Origin: Sipunculus nudus | Lineage: Eukaryota > Annelida > Sipuncula > Golfingiida > Sipunculidae | Direction of reading: 5' to 3' | NCBI GenBank assembly: GCA_026874595.1 | Contig: CM049321.1 | Coordinates: 48,651,297 to 48,715,296 of the forward strand | Length of the DNA: 64,000 bases | Shown here: positions 15,301 through 24,770 of the stretch, piece by piece | How positions within the stretch are numbered: the stretch's first letter is position 1 | Layout: each line of letters opens with the position of its first letter | Program-made: the position numbers and the translations under genes | Notes under the pieces: model-generated | The model's input: the letters and a program-made list of their open reading frames with translations, nothing else | Database searches by the model: none | What the model was told of the DNA's origin: nothing

Positions 15301-15901
15301 TTTGACCATTGTGTTTAAATTTTCTGAATATATTTATTTAATACGATATACATGATAATTTATGTTTGAATATAATCATTGGTCAATATAAATGGCAGCC
15401 CTCTTTTGTGGCCAGAGCTAATCCATTTTGCAGTTTCATTTCAGGTAGTTTAAATCTATTAATTTTGCCTGTATTTATGGTTACCGATTGATTGTAGATA
15501 GGTGTTTTGTGATGTATTCGAAAAATAATTCACCTCACTTTTACTTATGCATGACTTTTGATATTTACAGAACTCTCGACTCGAGATGGTTCCTGGCCAG
15601 TGTTGTCCAGTCTGTGTTGACAGTAAGTACCATAAAAGGCCGTCGACTCCACATGTATATTTAGTTTCACGCCTTGTGAGACTGATTGATTTGTATTTAG
15701 TATGTTTATACTGCGCATGCATATCGTTAATACCTTTTCTATTTGTAATTTCAAGTTGTAAAAAAATTAATAACTCACCGGTTGTTGGAATTACATGTAA
15801 TACCGGTACTTAAAGAAGCTATTATGATATATAATCCTCCAATTATAAACAACTAAAAACAATACTTTTGTATTAAAATATTTTGCATCTTCTTCATGGG
15901 A

Positions 15902-15966
<65 letters not shown>

Positions 15967-17318
15967 CTATATATAGCTTAAAACAAAATATATATATTAT
16001 TTACATATATTATATATAAGCTCATATATCTACATATGTCATGAATTTATTTGTGTAATTTCAGCCGAGGCCGTGTGCACTGTTTTCGGAGACCCCCATT
16101 ACAGAACGTTCGATGGTCGGATCTTCAACTTTCAAGGCCGCTGTAGTTACATCCTGGCACGAGATTGCGACACGCACACGTTTGACATACGGGTTAGAAA
16201 CTACGCCCGCATGACCAACTCGTTCTCCTGGACCAAGTCGATCTCAGTCCGAGTCGGCAAACAACGCATCCAGCTCCGACAGAAACTGAAGGCCAAAGTC
16301 AATGGGAAGTTTATCAAGATGCCGTATGTCAACACCACCGGAAAGTACAGTATATTCCAGGTAAATATAGTATATTATGTTCAAAAGACAAAAAATCACA
16401 TGATAGTATATTAAAAACAAATATAAATGTAATTAATAAAGTCCCGAAATGTTAATACGTGTACGAGGCAAGTATAAATATTAAATTTATTTAAACATAA
16501 ACAAGGTGAAGTTAATATAAATGACTAATTTCACTTATATGCATTCATAAAAGCCACTTTTGGTACTAATAATGGTCTAATGATATTCGTTCATTTCATC
16601 ATATCATTAGTGAAAATTTCGTCCATTTTATAGGTAGTAAAAACAATTGTTACAAAAATAATTCTAATAATATCATGATTATCTTATCTGTGACGTCTTC
16701 ATCTGTGACATCCTCATCCGTACATATCATTATTATTATGTTTATTATTTCAGGGGGCTCATACGCTGACCTTGAATATTGCCAATGGGGTCAAGGTCAT
16801 TTGGGATGGCGACAGTTACCTTGAGGTCACGGTGTCACCTCAGTATAAACAGAAAATGTGCGGACTATGTGGAAACTTCAACAACATCGAAGCAGACGAT
16901 TTGATAGGTAGAGATGGCATACACTATTTCGACCCGGATGATTTTGCGGAGACCTGGAAGGTTAAAGGTCAGAGGTCATGCAAGACGGAAGGAGGTACCC
17001 GGAAGTTACGTCAGCATACAGCTTGTGAGCGCAGCGTAACAAGATGGCTGAGGTCGCAGCAACAGTGTAGTTTACTGCAGAGTGCAGTTTTCTCGTCCTG
17101 TCATTCCAAAGTTGATGTCAATCCATATTATAGGTAAGTTTATTTGGTTTAATTCCAACATTTTTTCCAATATATGTGGAAGAAATATGTATGAAATACA
17201 TTGTATATCAAATTATCTTGATCTGAGGTACTCAGGTATAATAAAGTCGGTTTCGGACACCTCATACACAGTTGCAGACTGGAAGTTGATCACGTGATCA
17301 ATAATAAAATAGTCAGAG

Positions 17319-17370
<52 letters not shown>

Positions 17371-17928
17371 CAATTTTTCAGTCAGATGGTTTAAAACATG
17401 TATGCTTATGTATGTTAGACCAGGCTTAATGCACATATTGCCTGTATCCTACCAATAACAAAACATGGCGTATAATTAGTAACTGTACAGTTATTTTATC
17501 TTTTTTATGCGTTCATTTGTTTAATATTCGATTGATTGACAGATCTTGTGTGATGGACATGTGCGACTGCCCTAAGATGAAGCAGTGTTCATGCGAAGCC
17601 ATCATGGCGTACTCCCGTGCATGTAAACAGGTCGGGATAACGCTGCCGGGGGCGATGCCAGCACGGTGTAGAAGTAAGTTCACTTATTCCCCGCAAGACG
17701 TCTCTACTTGCTGGCTTCTGTTAACTGGTTTGCATTGTCTCATTGAACCTGTTATTTCACAGATATCTACAGATTTTGTACAAATGGCTTACATAATCTA
17801 GCTGTAGCATCATTTGTGGATTCAGTTTCAGATTATATAACTATTTATCTTAATTAATATTTGATTTGTTATACCCAAATAATTATGCTTGTAATGACTT
17901 CAGCAGTACAAAATTAATTATGCACAAT

Positions 17929-18010
<82 letters not shown>

Positions 18011-18390
18011 ATATACAATATGACATTTTCTTCAAAATTTATAAAAAAATACATTTGCATAAAAACGACCTTTTTATCGATTAATTTAATGGATCGAACT
18101 ATTTCAGAATGTATGGCAGCTATCATGACTAATATGTTGATGTCCTCCTTTTTCCAGCTCCAAAATGCCCAAGAGGAGCCGTTTGGAACGACTGCGCAAG
18201 CGCATGCCCTTTGACCTGTAACAACTGGAGCCAGCCTCGGAAGCGCTGCAACAAAAAATGTATCCCATCATGCCAGTGTCTTCCAGGATTAGTTCTTCAA
18301 CACAAACGTTGCGTACAGCCGTCAAAATGTCGTCCGTCACGCAAAAGGTCGAAAACGGACACCGCATCAAATATTCAGGGACAGTCTTGA
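5091..18390 (+). CDS. BMPER: Crossveinless-2/BMPER orthologue, 13 visible exons, 5' exon missing
   Basis: Secreted modulator of BMP signalling. The join is 5091..5177, 5675..5780, 7870..7952, 8131..8224, 13277..13359, 13816..14031, 14483..14620, 15109..15213, 15571..15622, 16065..16360, 16754..17133, 17543..17673, 18158..18390. It gives 667 residues then TGA with all phases consistent. In visible-residue numbering, VWC1 is about 6-63, VWC2 66-121, VWC3 125-183, VWC4 198-255, VWC5 261-319, VWD from 326, C8 about 500-590 and TIL 594-648 with ten Cys. GDPH (330-333) starts the VWD, as in BMPER, where it is the self-cleavage site; CGLCGNFN is at 456-463. The KRSVFDLG linker (186-193) between VWC3 and VWC4 is also BMPER-like. 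Odd points are the absent signal-peptide exon and a basic 19-residue tail after the TIL. Chordin and kielin lack this VWC5-VWD-TIL order. Orthology rests on my memory of the family, not a search. Confidence 0.95.
5441..5500. mobile_element. Solo end of a pogo/Tigger-like element
   Basis: CAGTTGAACCTGTCTAAAAG followed by a GACCACC motif and its degenerate repeats matches the terminal pattern of pogo/Tigger-type elements and resembles the end at 12401. No matching opposite end was found nearby, so this is probably a relic. Confidence 0.45.
5675..5780 (+). CDS. BMPER: Cv-2 exon b: second half of VWC1
   Basis: A phase-0 acceptor (ttcttacag) and a phase-1 donor (gtaagg). It begins NGEVTC, as the second half of a VWC domain does, and ends with SCCDVCK, the CCxxC signature that closes VWC1. 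Confidence 0.93.
5781..7869. other. Cv-2 intron between exons b and c
   Basis: No gene seen. The stretch at about 6290-6720 is less AT-rich than its surroundings and could be regulatory, but shows no motif I can name. The rest is AT-rich unique sequence ending in a good pyrimidine tract and acceptor (cctcttccag). Confidence 0.6.
7870..7952 (+). CDS. BMPER: Cv-2 exon c: first half of VWC2
   Basis: Phase 1 in and phase 0 out. Encodes GCMYQG through NPCQVLECK. The donor is gtcggt, weaker than the others. The next intron is short (178 bases) and AT-rich. Confidence 0.92.
8131..8224 (+). CDS. BMPER: Cv-2 exon d: second half of VWC2
   Basis: Acceptor tgttttag, donor gtaagt, phase 0 in and phase 1 out. 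It ends KCCPVCPN, the CCxxC motif closing VWC2. Confidence 0.93.
9961..9990 (+). other. G-rich run, possible G-quadruplex
   Basis: Several short G runs lead into an uninterrupted stretch of about 12 G on the coding strand of the intron. This pattern could form a quadruplex in DNA or in the pre-mRNA; that is inference only. Confidence 0.5.
12401..13031. mobile_element. Pogo/Tigger-like non-autonomous element
   Basis: Bounded by CAGTAAATCC on the left and GGTTCCACTG on the right, with TA on both outer sides as expected for a TA target duplication. Inside each end, GACCACCTGTC and its reverse complement lie inverted. Length is 631 bp with no transposase reading frame. The end pattern is that of pogo/Tigger members of the Tc1/mariner superfamily; the inverted repeats are imperfect, so it is an old copy. 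Confidence 0.65.
13277..13359 (+). CDS. BMPER: Cv-2 exon e: first half of VWC3
   Basis: Acceptor tctttacag, donor gtatgg, phase 1 in and phase 0 out. Encodes CEVGNKRY through KCVTCTCQ. The next intron (13360-13815) shows nothing recognisable. Confidence 0.93.
13816..14031 (+). CDS. BMPER: Cv-2 exon f: end of VWC3 and start of VWC4
   Basis: A 72-codon exon, phase 0 at both ends. It completes VWC3 with ACCPQC, continues through the linker KRSVFDLG and opens VWC4 with RKLCYF through CTKCYCV. The linker closely resembles the vertebrate BMPER linker. The next intron (14032-14482) is plain AT-rich sequence. Confidence 0.95.
14483..14620 (+). CDS. BMPER: Cv-2 exon g: end of VWC4 and start of VWC5
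   Basis: A 46-codon exon, phase 0 at both ends. It contains SCPVLNCP and ECCPRC, closing VWC4, then [11 protein letters not shown], opening VWC5. The following intron holds an AAAC tetranucleotide repeat at about 14903-14934. Confidence 0.94.
15109..15213 (+). CDS. BMPER: Cv-2 exon h: middle of VWC5
   Basis: A 35-codon exon with a strong T-rich acceptor and donor gtcagt. Encodes [15 protein letters not shown] through HHVAECPK. The next intron (15214-15570) shows nothing recognisable. Confidence 0.94.
15571..15622 (+). CDS. BMPER: Cv-2 exon i: end of VWC5
   Basis: A small 52-nt exon, phase 0 in and phase 1 out. It encodes [17 protein letters not shown], the CCxxC end of the fifth VWC. The next intron (15623-16064) carries a long AT tract at about 15905-15963. 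Confidence 0.92.
16065..16360 (+). CDS. BMPER: Cv-2 exon j: start of VWD with GDPH motif
   Basis: Phase 1 in and phase 0 out. Encodes [16 protein letters not shown] and most of the first VWD half. The GDPH codons are at 16088-16099; in this family the Asp-Pro bond is cleaved autocatalytically at low pH and the fragments stay disulphide-linked. The SFSWTKS stretch is also BMPER-like. The following intron (16361-16753) is plain. Confidence 0.96.
16754..17133 (+). CDS. BMPER: Cv-2 exon k: rest of VWD and first part of C8
   Basis: The largest exon, phase 0 in and phase 2 out. It includes [11 protein letters not shown], the VWD core CGLCGNFN, and [12 protein letters not shown], then the Cys-bearing start of the C8 region ending [14 protein letters not shown]. 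The next intron (17134-17542) has an AT tract at about 17321-17368. Confidence 0.96.
17543..17673 (+). CDS. BMPER: Cv-2 exon l: end of C8
   Basis: Phase 2 in and phase 1 out. It encodes SCVMDMCDC through [17 protein letters not shown], the usual closing motif of a C8 region. The next intron (17674-18157) carries the longest AT tract of the window, about 17931-18015. Confidence 0.95.
18158..18390 (+). CDS. BMPER: Cv-2 exon m: TIL domain and stop
   Basis: Begins [13 protein letters not shown] and holds ten cysteines in TIL spacing up to PSKC. A basic tail (RPSRKRSK and further residues) runs to TGA at 18388-18390. The tail is longer than I recall for vertebrate BMPER, whose chain ends soon after the TIL domain. 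Confidence 0.94.
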
Positions 18391-18426
18391 CCACGGCTCA
18401 TCAAGTAGCTGTTGAATATTCAAATT

Positions 18427-18612
18427 ACCTCAGGCCAAAGGTCAAATGTTATAGTCTCGTAACCGTACCTCAGGTCATAGGTCAAATATAACGGTCTCAA
18501 GACCATAAATCAGACCAAAGATCAAATGGTTATATTTGTGATAACCACGCCTCAGGTCAAAGGTCATATGGTTATTTTTCTAATAACCATACTTCAGGCC
18601 AGAGGTCACGTG
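18427..18612 (+). repeat. Five tandem 40-42 bp units with DR1-like motifs and hairpins
   Basis: Units start at about 18427, 18467, 18507, 18549 and 18591. Each contains two AGGTCA-like half-sites one base apart. Units 2 (18472-18484) and 4 (18554-18566) are perfect DR1 sites; the others have one or two changes. After the motif, units 1-4 carry inverted repeats that differ in sequence but keep pairing: GTTA/TAAC, GGTCT/AGACC, GGTTAT/ATAACC and ATGGTTATT/AATAACCAT. The fifth is truncated. Confidence 0.85.
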
Positions 18613-18910
18613 ATGATGTGCATTTAATACTGGCTGGTTCAGTGTTAGGATTTGAGAGGTGCATAATTTTATTTTGAGAAAACAACTCAGGTATTTGGTA
18701 ATCTCAAGCCTTACGTACCAGTATTCAAGGCCAGTTTGACATAAACATCAGTTTATTGTGTAACATCCAGTATATATGAACACTATCCTTAAGTGTTCAC
18801 CAGATATGATTACAAAATGACTATTTACAAAATGGTTTAAGTGAAAGTTATCTTGTCGAAATTGCACGGAGTGCATGATTAATGTATGATGATATATTAT
18901 ATAATATATA

Positions 18911-18956
18911 AAGATCAAATGGTTATATTTGTGATAACCACGCCTCAGGTCAAATA
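18911..18956 (+). repeat. Detached copy of the DR1/hairpin unit
   Basis: Nearly identical to about 18518-18560 (AAGATCAAATGGTTATATTT and the following ATAACC, then CCTCAGGTCAAA), placed about 390 bp downstream. It has only one full AGGTCA half-site. Confidence 0.8.
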
Positions 18957-19995
18957 TTACGTATTATATTAATATTCATTATATGAATACTATATAGGCG
19001 AAATCATTATGTCATTATCCAAATACACGATCAAAGCCGGGCATAATGCATCCATAAATGATTTACAAAAAATAGACCGAATGCCTTGCATAATGTATGC
19101 ATATCAGACTATCATTTTAGCTTGGACTGGAGCGGGACTCTGGATTTTTTATACACGTAAACATCATTATTACAACATACATAATATACACATACAAACA
19201 TTTTATTACTTAATTTTATATAATTAGATCATAAATATCCTATATGTTGTAAAATAGTTTATTATACCGCAGTATTCGATACTAGTTCATTTGTGTACAA
19301 AATGAGGGAAGATTTGAAACATGGGGTGAGTCACATGTGGTGATATGTACAACTGCATGGGTTTGTGGTGAATACGTATCGAATGAGGGAGTGTATTGGG
19401 CGGAGAACCCGGGAAAAGAAACCATATTGTATTACTGACACTGTGTATATATGTACCGGTAAATATGTATATTTTCATGTATTATATGTACAGATTATCA
19501 GCTTACGTTACATGAATGCAAAGCTGACATTGTGTGCGAGTAATTTAATTAGAATTTAGTGTGTAATTTATTTATGACCAATTTTGTTCAAATTTGGCCA
19601 TTTTTTGTTAAGGTATATAATTAAACAATTTGTTGGTGCTTAAATTAAATGACAACTGATGACGCCCCCTGTCGTTGAAGCTGGCGTTCTACCCCCTGGC
19701 GGTTAGTTGTAGAACTAAATTATGTCCGCTGTGTCCTTGTTTTTAGTTGTATATGATTATAAATGGAAAGAGACTTGTTTACTTGTTAACACACATACAC
19801 ATACATTTTTAGCTCAAAAAGTTCAAATTTGTATTATCTTATACGAGTCTTAAACGTATGGAAAATACTGAAAAGTGTCCAAAGGGAGGAAGTTCGGCCC
19901 AGCAGAGAGACCTCCGAAATAAGAAAATACTCGTTCAAATTTCTTTTAATCAAAATTAATCTGATACATTCACTGCCACCTTGTTCTAAGTCACG

Positions 19996-20041
<46 letters not shown>

Positions 20042-20245
20042 AATTTTAATTTTATTAATTTTAAATCATAGATTATCCAACACTAAGCAGCATCGCAATA
20101 TTACAACTACATAATCGGGATTGTCCTTTACCAAACAAGTTTAGTCTTATTAACGAAACCTGTTTTGATGTTTGTAGATATATATGTATATTATTTAATT
20201 TTTGTAAGTGTATATACATGTATATATTTATACATAATATTGATT

Positions 20246-20251
20246 AATAAA
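20246..20251 (+). terminator. Candidate poly(A) signal for Cv-2
   Basis: An AATAAA hexamer preceded by a TG/TA-rich stretch, about 1.86 kb after the stop codon and just before the tandem array begins. It is the first canonical hexamer I noticed on the + strand after the stop; it is unproven. Confidence 0.3.
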
Positions 20252-20464
20252 CATTTTAAAGAAATTTGCTTTTTTAACTTTTTGTGCGCATGATAATTGT
20301 AGAAGCATGGGTCGGCGCTAATCAAACATTAGCTTCAAGTTAGACCGACCGATTCTGAAGAGCTCATTGTCATGTTTAAACTCTGTCAATTTAAAGATAA
20401 TGTGTACGGCACAATTGTAAGCTTTTGATGGGATCATCGATACGAACATTTCTTAGCATTTTGT

Positions 20465-22750
20465 TAGCTCAGCTGACTATAAGTCATCTGAGCCATAGTC
20501 GTGGTCCATTGACGGTCGTCCGTCCGTCTGTCCCGTCCGTAAGACTGGCACGTTTCGACACCATTGGACCTACGAATCTGAAACGGCCTACAGTTAGATG
20601 TCCCCAAAATCTCCTACCATGCCGAAAATTGGGTAAATAGGACTTCATTCCTTCGAGATATTAAGGAAAAACCTCAATATTTTATTAGAAATCTATTTTC
20701 ACACTTCAGGACTGCCTTATATTAAAACCACTCATCTGGTTTTCTTCATATTTACAAAAAATATTCCTCTATATAGTTCCATGTACATGCCAGAAATTAA
20801 GTCAGTATTATATAATTTAAAAAGTTAAGGGCCCAAACATAATGGACTTTGTAAAAAATCAGGAAAGATATTTGGCCACTTAAGAGAAAAAATGTTAAAC
20901 CTAGGGACTTTTTCCAGTAATTTAGTTAATCAAAATTTAATTGTATCCCAAAATTAGATCAAAATCTGTTAAATTTTTTTAAATATTAGCAAAAATATAA
21001 ATTTGGTACCTTAACTTTTGCCCAAGTTTGACCATGGCATGTTTCTTTCTTGTAAGAACATTTTATTTACTTTTCACAGTCGGTATATATATATATATAG
21101 ATTTAATCTATTTAATTCTGAAATTTGAAAGTAAAAGCTTGAAAATTATTCTAGTTATTGAAGTTTTTCTGAGACTCTAATGTATTTACATTTTGAACCT
21201 GCAGACCAGCCATGTCTGGTCCCTACAGCCTTGTCTGGGTAAACTTATTAGTGATGCAAGGCTGCTGTCACAAATGTAGAATCACATGTGGCAACCCTAA
21301 CCACCCCCCCCCCCCCCCGCCCAACCAGATATGTTGCATTAGTTACATTCTTAAATTGCATTGCTGTTTCCGGTCCAATGTATACAACTTTTCCTGAATC
21401 AAGTGTTATTTTCAGAAATTTATTATTTTGCAAATTTCAAAAATATATTTTAAGAAAAAATAAATACAGCTGTGTATATAATGTGATGTTGCCTGAGCAG
21501 ATTAACTATAAATGTGGATGCAATTTAGAATTGTTAATCAACTTAAATTTTCAAATATAATTGATATATTTACTGTAAAGTAAATGTATAGGAAAATATA
21601 ATTTTTTTTCCAAAATTTCTCTTAACAAAAAAATTATGAATTAAAAAAAATGATCTAATGCAGACAGTCGTTCAGTATTTTTCTGCCTCAGTAGAAATGG
21701 AATTAAAGTGATTTGCTTTGTTTTTCTATATTTCTGTCTGTTTGTAAATACGCAGAGGTGTTGTACCGTTCCTCACTCCCTGCCACTGAGTGAACGTTTG
21801 GGACAATATTCTTCTGGAAACTGCATATAATTTATTACTGGCAATTAAAGAAAAAAATATACAGAGGTACAAAGGTGTTTTTAAACTCTCATCCTCCCCG
21901 CCAACCCATCCCCCCCCCCCCCAATCAGGTCGAACAGCTGAGTCCTCATGTAACCTTTCACCACCACACAACACCAGATTTTGAGTCATCTCTTCTCTAT
22001 ATTCACACTCAGACTCAGTCACTTCAGATCGTTTTTCCTCTATAGATCACCCGCATGTCCCATCAGTAACTTCTTCTCTAAACTGAAAAGTTTCAGTCTC
22101 TCAAGTTTACCTCAACCTGCCTATAGTGATCATGGGCGATTTCAATATTGACATTTCTAATATAATATATAACACCAAATTGACACAATTATGTCAACTC
22201 TTTAAATGTCAACAACTAGTCAGAGAGCCAACCAATCTTATCTTTTCTAACGGTTTAAATGCTTCAGTTTCAACATTAGAAAACACATGGTCAGATCACA
22301 AAATATTATTAGCAACAATCCCCCATTCTTCAATTCAGAACAAATATAGCAACTTCTCATAGCTTAATCTACCATTTCTTCTCTATAGATACTTTTTGAG
22401 ACATTCTGTTTCCTCTCCTGTTCAGCAAAAACTGTTTCCCAAAATATATCAGTTTTCTACTTTTCCATAATTATATTGATTTATTAAATGTGTATTTTTA
22501 TACTTGCAAATCTCCACTTCCTTCCTCTGCAATTTACAACATCTGGTCATTCCCGATGCTATATTTTAGACACAAATTCTTGTCATATTTGAAATACTGA
22601 TACTTCTATATTACTATTCCGCTCAACTACATAATTAATACAAAAAATTACATCTGTCAAAATGAAATCTTACAGACCTACATACAACAATGATGATACA
22701 TTTATATCTGTCGCATTCAGTTGAGCGCCGTGACCCATGGGTCCCTTGTT
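20465..22750 (+). mobile_element. Mobile-element-like block, unit 1 (long form)
   Basis: Starts TTAGCTCAGC, with a hairpin in which GCTCAG and TGACT pair with AGTCA and CTGAGC. It ends with the palindrome GACCCATGGGTC and then CCTTGTT. It contains a GTCCGTC-rich stretch, a C run, a GACCAG/CTGGTC inverted repeat (21204-21221) and an endonuclease fragment. It has no TIR of the usual cut-and-paste type. A subterminal hairpin close to the 3' end recalls Helitron-like elements, but the class is unresolved. Confidence 0.5.
22126..22362 (+). pseudogene. AP-endonuclease fragment, unit 1
   Basis: Encodes IMGDFNIDIS and, further on, SDHKIL, the conserved C-terminal motifs of the exonuclease-endonuclease-phosphatase fold used by non-LTR retrotransposons and some Helitrons. 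Upstream, in another frame (about 22040-22090), YRSPACPISNFFS matches the usual motif preceding GDFN, so a frameshift separates them. Seven codons (the DHGNTID region) are deleted in frame compared with unit 2. The N-terminal catalytic half is absent. Confidence 0.65.
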
Positions 22751-24770
22751 ATATATGCCTTTTTCACCTTCCCCTCATATTTGCTCTGAGCTGACAACTC
22801 ATGTGCCATTAAATAGGTAAAATATGCATTACTAGATGCCATAACTGTTAAGTGCCCTGTTGCTTTTAGTAATATTTGCTAGTTTAGAAATGCGGTATTA
22901 AATTCGCCTCTTTCTGGACTACCGAGAATCGGCGCCGTTACCTTATTTAATGTAATACTCAAGAATTTGCTGAGAAATCTCAGATAAAAGATTCATATGA
23001 TCTCATTTTTTGGTGTGGAGACCAAAATAATCCTCACATATTTACATATTGAAGAATGGACTGTTGGCGTTGAGGTCTGCATACTACTAGTACTATAGAG
23101 TACTTGTACTATTGGCTACAGAGGTAACTGGGTCTATATGTACTCTCCCTGTAAACAAAATAATATTATTAAATGTATCCAACATGAAATATTTACATTC
23201 AAGTGTATGTTTTTTTAATTTTTAAAAGAACGTACTTTCAATTTCGTTCCGGTGTTATAGTTTAAAAAAAATTTTCCCCATAATATTCTAAGGATGTAAT
23301 TGAAATATTTCTATCATCCCGACATTTTTATCGTTGGATACTGTTTTTATTGATGCGTTGTAAACATCACCTTAACATTTAATAATTCTGTTTAATCATG
23401 TCATTCTGTTGGCTTTTTATAAGGTTTTGTTATATTACTTTAACATCAATGAATTGTACGGAAAAGTAAAAAAAAATGGTTAAGATTGTTTTAAGCTGGT
23501 GGTTCTGCCGACTGTCAGTGGTGATTTGTAAAACTCAAGTCTGCGTGTGAGAGAAAAAGGCAGTTTATATTCTCTTTTATTGTACTTAATTATAGATAAA
23601 AATGGACGTATTTAATTATTAATATGCAGAAAAAATTCATACGGCATGAGCTAATTTATATTAGTTTATATAAATATTAGATATAAGAATTTAGAATGAT
23701 TGTCTTCCAAATGAGTATCAAAGTGTATGCCAAACTGCCAATCCTAAAATCTCCTCAAAATACATTAAAAAAATTTCTATTTAAAGGTCGACTCCATCCT
23801 TTTGGGGGCAATATTTTCTGTATGTTATTATGATAATAGACTTTCCCTTTTCTCATGCAAACTTTTCATGTCAAAGTAAACATCGACGTCTTTTCTATTT
23901 TTAAAATCTTCCAACAAAACAAAATCTTGTGAAACCCGTCATATTATTCACGTTAACTTTTTGAAAGTATTACTCACCAAATAAATGATTTCGTTTCTCG
24001 TTTCCATTCCAAGAAGATGAGTATGGTCCAGTTGAAAATAATCCGAAATACTGTCAAAATAATGATGCAACAGGAAACTTATTTTCCCAAAGAAGGGATT
24101 CTTTTTTTAATTTTTACTTACAAGCACAACTTACATATAACTGTAGCATTAGATGATTAATTACTGATACCATGAAATACAAATCAGATCAGATATTTAA
24201 TTGTTTTTAAATAAACTGTCAAACGCTCAAAACGCATTGCAACAGGGATAAATATCTACATAAATCACATAGCTGCTATTTGGATTAAAGTGACATTCAT
24301 TAAGCAAATAGCATTCACGTAAATACGACATTATCTCATGAATGAAGATGCCCTTCACTATGCATTTAGCAAGTAAGTGTCAATGCTGTAGATCTCTTTT
24401 ATAAGACTAAATGTTCCTTTTACTATCAGTGCCACGTGTTCTGCTCAGGGGCGTATTTTCTTAAACACTAAGCTTGTCTACGTTTTTGCCTTTCACTGTA
24501 ATTATTTACTGTCTTGGCTGCAGTATAAACGGATAGCCCAAAAAGTGCAATAATTTTCTTATGACTTATCTTCACTATCCTTGACAGTATAAGAATAGTT
24601 GCGCAAGCCCTTGCAGGAGCACAGTTTATATACTTAACTCAATTTTACACTATTTTGTCTGTAAACTTTTTTACGGGTTTATATAGCAGCGCTATCACAG
24701 GGAAAAACCAATGAGGTCGTTTAGGATACGATGGTAAAAAAATAAACCAATAGTTACTGATGTGTTATAT
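22751..24770. other. Spacer between mobile block and lectin, unit 1
   Basis: About 2 kb of AT-rich sequence, present in each unit in the same place (shortened in units 3 and 4). It includes a near-palindrome around AGTACTATAGAGTACT at about 23090-23106. It would contain the 3' UTR of the - strand lectin. No coding exon was recognised. Confidence 0.6.

Larger units (their letters stand above)
18391..20412 (+). other. Probable 3' UTR and flank of Cv-2
   Basis: Starts right after the stop codon. It contains the DR1-like tandem repeat (18427-18612), a second partial copy (18911-18956), an AT tract (19998-20036) and an AATAAA hexamer at 20246-20251. No protein-coding gene is recognised. Sequence matching the tandem array begins at about 20413. 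Confidence 0.55.

Noticed and set aside
22126..22362. A full non-LTR retrotransposon in the array
   Set aside because: Only the C-terminal part of the endonuclease is present; no reverse transcriptase or poly(A)-type tail was found in any unit.
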